Positions 26,246-32,734 of a DNA stretch of 35,024 bases are shown here, one piece after another; position 1 is the stretch's first letter; every line of letters starts with the position of its first letter. Both the position numbers and the translations under genes were made by a program. Below the pieces are notes generated by a model that was given only the letters and a program-made list of their open reading frames with translations, made no database searches and was not told the DNA's origin. The stretch is from Tissierella sp. P1 (GTDB taxonomy: Bacteria > Bacillota > Clostridia > Tissierellales > Tissierellaceae), in contig NZ_NPMN01000036.1 in NCBI RefSeq assembly GCF_002266425.1, forward strand, positions 1 through 35,024, read 5' to 3'.

Positions 26246-27547
26246 ATGGATTGGAGATTAGAATATAATAAAAGACTAGTATCTAAAGAAGAAGCAGTAA
26301 GACATATAAAATCTGGCAATAGAGTAGTTATAGGTCATGCTGTAGGAGAACCTTCTTTACTTATTGAAGCCATGGTGGCAAATAAAGATGAATATGAGAA
26401 TGTGGAAATAGTTCATATGGTTCCAATGGGAAAAAGCGAATATATAAAAGAAGGTATGGAAAAACATTTTCGACATAATGCTTTATTCGCAGGCGGATCT
26501 ACTAGAGAGGCAATAAATTCAGGTAGAGCAGATTATACTCCTTGTTTTTTCTATGAGGTACCAAAACTATTTAGAGAAGGAAAGTTGCCTGTAGACGTTG
26601 CATTAGTTACTGTTAGTGCCCCAGATGGAAATGGAAATTGTAGCCTAGGTACATCTGTGGATTACACAAAGGCAGCGGTAGAATGTGCTAAGATAACAAT
26701 TGCTCAGATAAATGAAGAAATGCCAAGAACTTTAGGAGATTCTTTTATCAATATAAAGGATTTAGATTATATTGTAGAGGCTAATAGTCTATTACCAATC
26801 TTAAATCCGCCAAAGATATCAGATGTTGAACGTTTAATAGGAAAACATTGTGCATCCTTAATTGAAGATGGTTCAACTTTACAATTGGGTATTGGAGCAA
26901 TACCAGATGCTGTACTGCTTTTCCTAAAGGATAAAAAGGATCTTGGTATCCATTCAGAAATGATATCTGATGGTGTATTGGAACTATATGAAGCAGGGGT
27001 AATTACAAATAAAATGAAAACCTTGCATAAGGATAAAATGGTAGTTACATTTTTGATGGGGACAGAAAGACTATATGATTTTGTAAACAACAATCCAAAT
27101 ATAGAAATGCATCCTGTAGATTATGTAAATGATCCTTGTGTAATTATGAAAAACTATAAAATGGTGTCCATTAACTCATGTATTCAAGTGGATTTAATGG
27201 GGCAAGTGGTTTCGGATTCAGTAGGAAAGAAACAATTTAGTGGGGTAGGAGGGCAAGTAGATTTTGTTCGTGGTGCATCTATGGCAAAGGATGGAAAATC
27301 TATTATAGCAATGCCTTCTACAGCTGCAAAGGGAACAGTTTCAAGAATAGTATCTATAATAGATGAGGGTGCAGCAGTGACTACTTCAAGAAATGATGTG
27401 CATTATATAGTTACTGAATATGGAGTAGCAAATCTTAAGGGAAAGACCCTAAAAGATAGAGGAAGGGCCTTGATCAATATAGCTCATCCAGATTTTAGAG
27501 ATGAACTTATAAAGGAATGGGAAGGTAGATTTGCTGATAAGTTCTAA
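26246..27547 (+). CDS. abfT: 4-hydroxybutyrate CoA-transferase
   Basis: A 433-residue class I CoA transferase of the Cat1/Cat2/AbfT type that moves CoA, usually from acetyl-CoA or butyryl-CoA, to 4-hydroxybutyrate. It has the AVGEPSLLIEAMV opening, the ALVTVSAPDGNGNCSLGTSVDY segment (read with a break), the GIGAIPDAVL oxyanion-type motif, and the catalytic glutamate in HSEMISDGVLELYE. The closing ATTSRNDVHYIVTEYGVANLKG (break after YIV) is typical. ATG with AGGAG. The stop codon lies inside a 13-bp inverted repeat that separates it from abfD. Confidence 0.93.
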   Translation: MDWRLEYNKRLVSKEEAVRHIKSGNRVVIGHAVGEPSLLIEAMVANKDEYENVEIVHMVPMGKSEYIKEGMEKHFRHNALFAGGSTREAINSGRADYTPCFFYEVPKLFREGKLPVDVALVTVSAPDGNGNCSLGTSVDYTKAAVECAKITIAQINEEMPRTLGDSFINIKDLDYIVEANSLLPILNPPKISDVERLIGKHCASLIEDGSTLQLGIGAIPDAVLLFLKDKKDLGIHSEMISDGVLELYEAGVITNKMKTLHKDKMVVTFLMGTERLYDFVNNNPNIEMHPVDYVNDPCVIMKNYKMVSINSCIQVDLMGQVVSDSVGKKQFSGVGGQVDFVRGASMAKDGKSIIAMPSTAAKGTVSRIVSIIDEGAAVTTSRNDVHYIVTEYGVANLKGKTLKDRGRALINIAHPDFRDELIKEWEGRFADKF

Positions 27548-27581
27548 TATGAGAAGATAGCGATGAACTCTCATATTAGAA
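27542..27581 (+). other. Intercistronic stem-loop between abfT and abfD
   Basis: TTCTAATATGAGA (27542-27554) pairs perfectly with 27569-27581 around a 14-base loop. The abfT stop codon is within the left arm. No T run follows, so it is unlikely to be a simple terminator. An mRNA processing or stability element that sets abfD levels is an inference. Confidence 0.6.
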
Positions 27582-27617
27582 AAGGTGTATAAATATATTT
27601 AAAAGGAGATGTATTAA

Positions 27618-29081
27618 ATGGCATTAATGACTAGGGAGGAATATATAGAAAGTTTAAGGAAGTTGAATTTAAAGGTATATATGTTTGGAGAACTTATTGA
27701 AAACCCTGTGGACCATCCAATAATTAGACCATCTATGAATTCAGTAGCAATGACCTATGAATTAGCTCAGCAAGAAGAATATAAAGATTTAATGACTACA
27801 AAGTCACATTTAACAGGAGAAGTAATTAATAGATTCTGTCATATACATCAAAGTACTGAAGATTTAATCAAAAAAATAAAGATGCAAAGACTATTGGGGC
27901 AAAAAACTGCTTCTTGTTTTCAAAGATGTGTAGGTATGGATGCTTTTAATGCAATCTATTCAACTACTTATGAAATGGATAAGGAATATGGAACAAACTA
28001 TCATGAGAGATTTGTAAACTACTTAAAATTCATTCAGGAAAATGATTATACAGTAGATGGAGCAATGACAGATCCAAAGGGAGACAGAGGACTTTCTCCA
28101 TCTCAACAGGAAGACCCTGACTTATATCTTCGCATTACTGAAGTGAGAGAAGACGGGATAGTAGTAAGAGGAGCAAAGGCTCATCAAACAGGAGCTGTAA
28201 ATTCCCATGAACATTTAATAATGCCTACTATTGCATTAAAAGAAGAGGACAAAGATTATGCAGTATCCTTTGCAGTTCCATCTGATGCAGAAGGAGTAAT
28301 AATGATTTATGGTCGCCAATCCTGTGATACAAGAAAGTTAGAAGAAGGTGCAGATGTTGACCTTGGAAATGCTAATTTTGGCGGACATGAGGCATTGGTC
28401 ATATTCAATGATGTATTTGTTCCGAATGATAGGATATTTATGTGTAAAGAGGCAAAATATGCTGGTATGCTAGTGGAAAGGTTTGCTGGATATCATAGAC
28501 AATCCTATGCATGTAAAACAGGTGTAGGTGATGTATTAATAGGTGCAGCAGCTTTGGCGGCAGATTATAATGGTGCAAATAAGGCTAGTCATATAAAAGA
28601 TAAACTAATAGAGATGATGCATTTAAATGAAACCCTATGGGCATGTGCTGTTGCCTGTTCAGCAGAGGGAAGTAAAACAGCTTCAGGAAATTATTTAATT
28701 GATTTATTATTAGCGAATGTATGTAAGCAAAATGTAACCCGTTTCCCATACGAAATAGCAAGGTTAGCAGAGGATATAGCAGGTGGATTGATGGTTACGA
28801 TGCCATCAGAAAAGGATTTCAAAGACCCAGAAATAGGAAAATATGTTGAGAAATATTTAGTCGGAAAAACTGGAACTTCAACAGAAAATCGTATGAGGGT
28901 ATTAAGGTTGATAGAAAATATTACACTAGGTACTGCAGCAGTTGGATATAGAACTGAATCCATGCATGGTGCTGGTTCGCCGCAAGCTCAGAGAATAATG
29001 ATTGCACGACAAGGAAATCTTGAGGCTAAGAAGGAAATGGCGAGAAAAATTGCACAAGTAGATACTAGCAAGGATAAATAA
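27618..29081 (+). CDS. abfD: 4-hydroxybutyryl-CoA dehydratase / vinylacetyl-CoA isomerase
   Basis: A 487-residue FAD and [4Fe-4S] enzyme that dehydrates 4-hydroxybutyryl-CoA to crotonyl-CoA by a radical mechanism. The cluster ligands expected from the C. aminobutyricum enzyme (Cys99, Cys103, His292, Cys299) map to Cys100 and Cys104 in TASCFQRCVGMDAF, and to His293 and Cys299 in YHRQSYACKTGV. The last pair is one residue closer together than in that enzyme (H-x5-C instead of H-x6-C). Other conserved stretches are TDPKGDRGLSPSQQEDPDLY, KAHQTGAVNSHEH and TESMHGAGSPQAQR. ATG with AAAAGGAG. It is oxygen-sensitive in relatives, confirming an anaerobic host. Confidence 0.96.
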   Translation: MALMTREEYIESLRKLNLKVYMFGELIENPVDHPIIRPSMNSVAMTYELAQQEEYKDLMTTKSHLTGEVINRFCHIHQSTEDLIKKIKMQRLLGQKTASCFQRCVGMDAFNAIYSTTYEMDKEYGTNYHERFVNYLKFIQENDYTVDGAMTDPKGDRGLSPSQQEDPDLYLRITEVREDGIVVRGAKAHQTGAVNSHEHLIMPTIALKEEDKDYAVSFAVPSDAEGVIMIYGRQSCDTRKLEEGADVDLGNANFGGHEALVIFNDVFVPNDRIFMCKEAKYAGMLVERFAGYHRQSYACKTGVGDVLIGAAALAADYNGANKASHIKDKLIEMMHLNETLWACAVACSAEGSKTASGNYLIDLLLANVCKQNVTRFPYEIARLAEDIAGGLMVTMPSEKDFKDPEIGKYVEKYLVGKTGTSTENRMRVLRLIENITLGTAAVGYRTESMHGAGSPQAQRIMIARQGNLEAKKEMARKIAQVDTSKDK

Positions 29082-29128
29082 TAGTATTTAATAAATAAAA
29101 AGGAATAATCTAAGTGGAGGGTTTAGCT

Positions 29129-29422
29129 TTGAAGGATATCTTATTAAAAGAGGTAGAAGATGTGGTAGATAAATTTATTAGACCGCAGCTTAAATTGCAC
29201 GGGGGAGATATAAAGGTCAATTCTGTTATTGGGAAAATAGTGAGGATAACATTAACTGGTAATTGCCATGGGTGTCCCTCTGCTCAGATTACTACTGAGG
29301 AGATCGTAGAAAGTATATTAAAAGAAAAACTAGGAGATTCAATAGATAAGGTGATTCTAGTTAATCAAGTCGATGAGGAATTATTATCCTTTGCTAGAAA
29401 GATTTTAAATGGTGGTGAATAG
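29129..29422 (+). CDS. NifU-like iron-sulfur scaffold domain protein
   Basis: A 97-residue stand-alone NifU C-terminal domain with the motif LTGNCHGCPSAQITTEE, giving the CxxC pair that binds a [4Fe-4S] cluster, and the typical start VEDVVDKFIRPQLKLHGGD. It could deliver a cluster to AbfD. The TTG start at 29129 is preferred since GGAGG (29116-29120) lies 8 bases upstream and would fall inside the coding region if the GTG at 29114 were used. It ends directly at the next gene's GTG. The role in AbfD maturation is inferred from position only. Confidence 0.85.
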   Translation: MKDILLKEVEDVVDKFIRPQLKLHGGDIKVNSVIGKIVRITLTGNCHGCPSAQITTEEIVESILKEKLGDSIDKVILVNQVDEELLSFARKILNGGE

Positions 29423-29686
29423 GTGAAGGTAGGTATAAAATACTGTGGTGGCTGTAACTCAAGATTTGACCGTACTAGTATTGTAGACAAAATAAAATCT
29501 GATTATAAAGAATTTGAATTTAGTTATGCTATAGAGAGTGAGGAATATGACTTTATTATAGTGATAAATGGATGCCATATAGCATGTGCAGGACTACAGG
29601 ATTTAAAGTCTAAAAGAGGTTTTTTAATTATTAGGGATGATGATTATAAGAATATAAGAGAAAAAATAGATCGGATGAAAGAATAA
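29423..29686 (+). CDS. Small CGGCN-motif protein of unknown function
   Basis: An 87-residue protein with an N-terminal YCGGCNSRFDR motif and a second cysteine pair in INGCHIACAGLQD, which may bind a metal or cluster. I recognise similar CGGCN mini-proteins near CoA-linked anaerobic pathways in clostridia, but not a characterised family. The GTG begins immediately after the NifU-like stop codon, so the two genes are probably translationally coupled. It is the last gene of the 4-hydroxybutyrate operon, followed by a strong terminator. The function is unknown; a role in AbfD maturation or thiol sensing is speculation. Confidence 0.75.
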   Translation: MKVGIKYCGGCNSRFDRTSIVDKIKSDYKEFEFSYAIESEEYDFIIVINGCHIACAGLQDLKSKRGFLIIRDDDYKNIREKIDRMKE

Positions 29687-29721
29687 GCTAAAGCCAGAGA
29701 AGTGGTTCTCTGGCTTTAGCT
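29686..29721. terminator. Bidirectional terminator after the 4-hydroxybutyrate operon
   Basis: A perfect 16-bp stem (AGCTAAAGCCAGAGAA with its complement) with a GTGG loop lies between the operon and the convergent ABC-F gene. Confidence 0.93.
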
Positions 29722-29737
29722 ATATTTCAATTTATAT

Positions 29738-31207
29738 TTAACCCTTTATTTTATTCAGCTTTTTATCTCTTATTTTATAAATAATATCTGCTACATTATC
29801 TATTAATCTTATATCATGAGAGACAAATACGATGGTCCCCTGATATGCTATCATCATGGATTCTAATGCTTGAACACTCTGTGTATCAAGAAATGTGGAA
29901 GGCTCATCCATTAAAAGTATATTGTATTGTCCGGATAACATCTTAACAAGCATTACCTTAGTAAGTTCACCACCACTAAGCTGGCTTAATGACTTTCTAA
30001 TATCCTGAATTTCAAATCCAATTTGTACCAGCATCGCAATTAACTCATGAGACTTATAATCTGAGTCCTGAGATAGAAATTGGAGTAAAGATTCATTGCT
30101 GGTTGACTTATAATTTTGTTGTTTAAAATATCCGATTTTGGCCTTTTTAGAAATTGTTAAACCTTCATCATTAGATAAAATCATTTTGAGAAAAGTTGTT
30201 TTGCCTGCACCATTATCACCAGTAATGGCTATTTTTTTGCCTAATGGAATGACAAATGATGCTTCATCAAAGAGATGCGTATTTCCTAGACTTTTACAAA
30301 CATTTTCCCCCATGATTGGAAATTCATTATGCAATTTAACAGCTTCGCTTTGTCTAAAGAAAATTTTATTTTGCACCTTTGGAGCATTTACTTCTCCCAA
30401 GGTTTCTAATCTTTTTTCTATACTTTTTGCTATCCTATTCATACTTTTTTCTTTACTTCCAATGGGTCTTTGACCGCTTAATCTACCGTCTTGTTGAGTA
30501 TTGTTTTTTATTGGTTTTCCAACTTGCTTAGTTTGTAGCTTGTTTGCTTTATTCTTTATAGTTTCTATCGAGCGTATTAACTTTTCGCTTTCATTTACAT
30601 ATATATTATATTGTTTTTCTTGTTGTTTACGTTCAAACTCAATTTGATTCAAATAATCAGAATAATTACCGTAATATTCTAAAATCCCATTATCTTTAAT
30701 TTCCCAAATCTTATGGACAGTGGAATCTAAGAAGTAACGATCATGGCTTACAATAACAAGTGCACCTGTATAGTAATTGAGTTGTTGAATTAAAAGTTCG
30801 ACTCCTTCTTGATCTAAGTGGGAAGTAGGTTCATCTGCTAAGATACACACTGCCTGCTCTGAAAACGCTTTTGAAATTCTATAGCGTGTTTCTTCTCCAC
30901 CACTCATAACAGTTGTACTTTTAGCATTAATTTGCCATAATGAAGTCCAGTAATTAGAGATACTAATGTTTTGATTTTGGTCTGAGAGAATTTGAGGGAT
31001 CATTACAACATTTCCATTATGAATAACTTCACAGCCAGTTGGCTTTAGATCACCTGCAAGGATTCTAAGAAGAGATGTCTTACCTGAACCATTTCTTCCA
31101 ATAAGTCCTATTCTTTCTCCTTCGTAAATAGTTAGCTCGGTTATATCAAGAATGTTTTTACCATTATATTCAAGATCAATATTTTTAACACGAATTGATT
31201 CGTACAT
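29738..31207 (-). CDS. Msr(D)-like ABC-F ribosome protection ATPase
   Basis: A 489-residue cytosolic protein with two ABC ATPase domains and no membrane segments. Walker A motifs are GRNGSGKT and GDNGAGKT, and signatures are MSGGEETRYRIS and LSGGELTKVML. Walker B motifs are ILADEPTSHLD and ILLMDEPSTFLD, joined by a Lys-rich inter-domain linker containing IGSKEKSMNRIAKS. Stretches such as MSGGEETR, LADEPTSHLD, TGALVIVSHDRYFLD and YGNYSDYL closely resemble Msr(D), which has 487 residues and displaces macrolides from the ribosome. Start is ATG with AAGGGGG. A leader with two mini-ORFs and hairpins precedes it, implying drug-inducible expression. The drug spectrum is inferred. Confidence 0.9.
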   Translation of the reverse strand: MYESIRVKNIDLEYNGKNILDITELTIYEGERIGLIGRNGSGKTSLLRILAGDLKPTGCEVIHNGNVVMIPQILSDQNQNISISNYWTSLWQINAKSTTVMSGGEETRYRISKAFSEQAVCILADEPTSHLDQEGVELLIQQLNYYTGALVIVSHDRYFLDSTVHKIWEIKDNGILEYYGNYSDYLNQIEFERKQQEKQYNIYVNESEKLIRSIETIKNKANKLQTKQVGKPIKNNTQQDGRLSGQRPIGSKEKSMNRIAKSIEKRLETLGEVNAPKVQNKIFFRQSEAVKLHNEFPIMGENVCKSLGNTHLFDEASFVIPLGKKIAITGDNGAGKTTFLKMILSNDEGLTISKKAKIGYFKQQNYKSTSNESLLQFLSQDSDYKSHELIAMLVQIGFEIQDIRKSLSQLSGGELTKVMLVKMLSGQYNILLMDEPSTFLDTQSVQALESMMIAYQGTIVFVSHDIRLIDNVADIIYKIRDKKLNKIKG

Positions 31208-31284
31208 AGTGCTGCCCCCTTAATATATGATTTGGAATAGCCAATTCAAATAATATTTATTGGGAGCTAAAAATGTATTATATA

Positions 31285-31320
31285 TTAAGTTATAATTTTG
31301 TTGATGCTCACTATATTCAT
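31285..31320 (-). CDS. Second leader mini-ORF (MNIVSINKIIT)
   Basis: An 11-codon frame with a strong AGGAGG at 6-base spacing lies between the attenuator stem and the ABC-F gene. Its presence with a consensus SD suggests it is translated, perhaps as a spacer or second sensor. It has no recognisable arrest motif. Confidence 0.55.
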   Translation of the reverse strand: MNIVSINKIIT

Positions 31321-31343
31321 TCTTAGCCTCCTGTTTAAATGCC

Positions 31344-31384
31344 TAGCAACAGAAAGAGGCCATTCGATTTTCTTTCTATCGCTA
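31344..31384 (-). promoter_or_regulatory. Leader RNA stem downstream of the leader peptide
   Basis: Positions 31344-31357 pair with 31371-31384 over 14 bp with two G-U pairs, with one more pair outside (31343/31385). The stem begins in the leader peptide's stop codon, so a ribosome stalled on the Arg-Leu-Arg codons would cover its upstream arm. A second possible pairing, GCUCCC (31262-31267) with the GGGGGC of the ABC-F ribosome binding site (31214-31219), could hide that site. Confidence 0.6.
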
Positions 31385-31411
31385 GTGGATAGATAATCTC
31401 AATCTATTCAT
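31382..31411 (-). CDS. Leader peptide MNRLRLSIH with Arg-x-Arg arrest-like motif
   Basis: A 9-codon frame preceded by AAAGGAGG at 6-base spacing encodes MNRLRLSIH, 204 bases ahead of the ABC-F start. The RLR triplet matches the (R/K)x(R/K) motif that stalls macrolide-bound ribosomes in ErmDL-type and MefAL-type leader peptides (MRLR). A promoter lies just upstream and a stem just downstream. This predicts macrolide-dependent attenuation of the ABC-F gene; the drug response itself is not shown by sequence. Confidence 0.75.
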   Translation of the reverse strand: MNRLRLSIH

Positions 31412-31448
31412 GTTAATCCTCCTTTATCAAGTATATTTATTTAAATAT

Positions 31449-31477
31449 ACTATACCTTAAACCATTGAAATATTCAA
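31449..31477 (-). promoter_or_regulatory. Promoter of the leader/ABC-F transcript
   Basis: TTGAAT-N17-TATAGT on the minus strand, with start expected near 31442, gives a leader of about 235 bases before the ABC-F ATG. Confidence 0.65.
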
Positions 31478-31552
31478 GTTAAGAAGCTATTTTGAAGGCT
31501 ATAAATATAATATTATGTTCATTATAATAAAGTGATTATGGTATGTCATGGA

Positions 31553-31749
31553 ATGGTTATAAGAACATTGACATATGTAGAAAAGATTTCGCCTGGTGAA
31601 ATAATTGAGTGTGATTATGAAATGGGAAAAGTTTATGTACCTTATCCTTTCTTATAAAAAGTTCTAAGAAAAACAAAAATACAGGGAAAATGAATATAAT
31701 AAAAAGTTTAGTTGTTGAAAATAAACAAGCATCGATTAAAGAAAGCTAA
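31553..31749 (+). pseudogene. Possible gene remnant in the 31.5-31.75 kb gap
   Basis: A 34-codon frame at 31553-31657 (MVIRTLTYVEKISPGEIIEC, then 14 more residues ending YPFL) and a 19-codon frame at 31690-31749 (MNIIKSLVVENKQASIKES) look protein-like. The first has no good ribosome binding site. Both are much too short for a known family. They lie between the ABC-F leader and a hairpin and may be debris of a lost gene. Otherwise the region from 31208 to 31785 holds the ABC-F leader, its promoter and this debris. Confidence 0.25.
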
Positions 31750-31756
31750 ATAATAA

Positions 31757-31779
31757 GCCAAGGGGCGCTACCCCTTGGC
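31757..31779. terminator. GC-rich terminator between the remnant and the cyclase gene
   Basis: GCCAAGGGG (31757-31765) pairs with 31771-31779 around a CGCTA loop. CGCTTTTCTATT follows on the plus strand and TTATTATTT on the minus strand, so it can end the cyclase transcript and any plus-strand transcript. Confidence 0.85.
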
Positions 31780-31785
31780 GCTTTT

Positions 31786-32481
31786 CTATTCTTCTAATAA
31801 TGCAACTGCTCTGATTGGCGAACCTGTGCCGTCTCTAATTTTTAAAGGTAATCCAATATATAAAAACCTTTTATTTATCAATTTGTCTAAATTGCACAAA
31901 TTCTCAGTATTGGTTATATGGTATTCTCCACAAACTAGATGGGCTGAAAAGTCTGTATCATCTGGAGTTAAATCTATTGCAGGAGCATCTACACCTATAT
32001 TTACTACACCCTTTTCTGCTAGCCATTTTGCAGCTTCATAGCTTAATCCTGAATAATCAGTTTGGAACATATCTGTACCAAAGGTTCTATCATGATGACC
32101 AGTATATAGTAAAACAATATCGCCTGGTCGGATCTCCTGTCCAGAACGAGATAAGGCAGATTCCAAATCCTTTGGTTCGAAATAGTTCGGATATCTTATA
32201 TGAGATAAATCAAGACATATGGCTGAGCCCCAGAAGTATTCTAAAGGCATATTGTCTATAGTTGGGCCTTCTGGATTAAACTCCCATACACCATCACTAT
32301 GAGTGCCACCGTGTTCACTAATAAGTAGATTTCTTGCAGAAAATCCTAAGGTTTTACTTCCAGTAGCTTTCATATTTTCTTCATGTGTCATATTAGTCAT
32401 TATAAATGTTTTCTGATGCATTGGGAAAACACTCATGCCTTGATAAATCTCTTGAGATAGGTCAATTAGTTTTAATGTCAT
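31786..32481 (-). CDS. Cyclase-family (kynurenine formamidase-like) metal hydrolase
   Basis: The 231-residue protein has the family opening IDLSQEIYQGMSVFP and the metal motif HGGTHSDGVWEF (residues 57-68). The classical motif is HxGTHxDxPxH; here the last histidine position is Glu67 and the proline is absent. Further family stretches are PGDIVLLYTGH and NIGVDAPAIDLTPDD. Relatives hydrolyse N-formylkynurenine, isatin or cyclic amides. ATG with GGGGAGGG. It is divergent from the hydantoinase gene across a 253-base AT-rich region that has no motif I can name. Its neighbours suggest a role in cyclic amide or ureide breakdown. The substrate is unknown. Confidence 0.87.
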   Translation of the reverse strand: MTLKLIDLSQEIYQGMSVFPMHQKTFIMTNMTHEENMKATGSKTLGFSARNLLISEHGGTHSDGVWEFNPEGPTIDNMPLEYFWGSAICLDLSHIRYPNYFEPKDLESALSRSGQEIRPGDIVLLYTGHHDRTFGTDMFQTDYSGLSYEAAKWLAEKGVVNIGVDAPAIDLTPDDTDFSAHLVCGEYHITNTENLCNLDKLINKRFLYIGLPLKIRDGTGSPIRAVALLEE

Positions 32482-32734
32482 TTAATTCCCTCCCCAATAT
32501 TATTTAAATAATTTACTACATCATATAAATATATGTATATTATTTAGTCACTATTATAACTAGTTATTCAAAAAAAGATATATGGAAAATATACAAAAAT
32601 ATTATATAAAATATACAAAAGATTTGTCATAATAATTAATCTTAAGATGTATTTTTATAGTAAACTAACAAGGCATATTTTTAAACAATATGTTATTATT
32701 AGTACAAATTTAATTAAAAAGGGGAGAGCTAAGT

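Noticed and set aside
29738..31207. ABC-F gene as part of a transposon or resistance island
   Set aside because: No transposase, integrase or terminal repeats nearby, and base composition looks like its neighbours, so an intrinsic chromosomal gene is more likely.
31977..32261. Plus-strand frame opposite the cyclase gene
   Set aside because: Shadow of the minus-strand gene, which has clear motifs; no ribosome binding site or domain.
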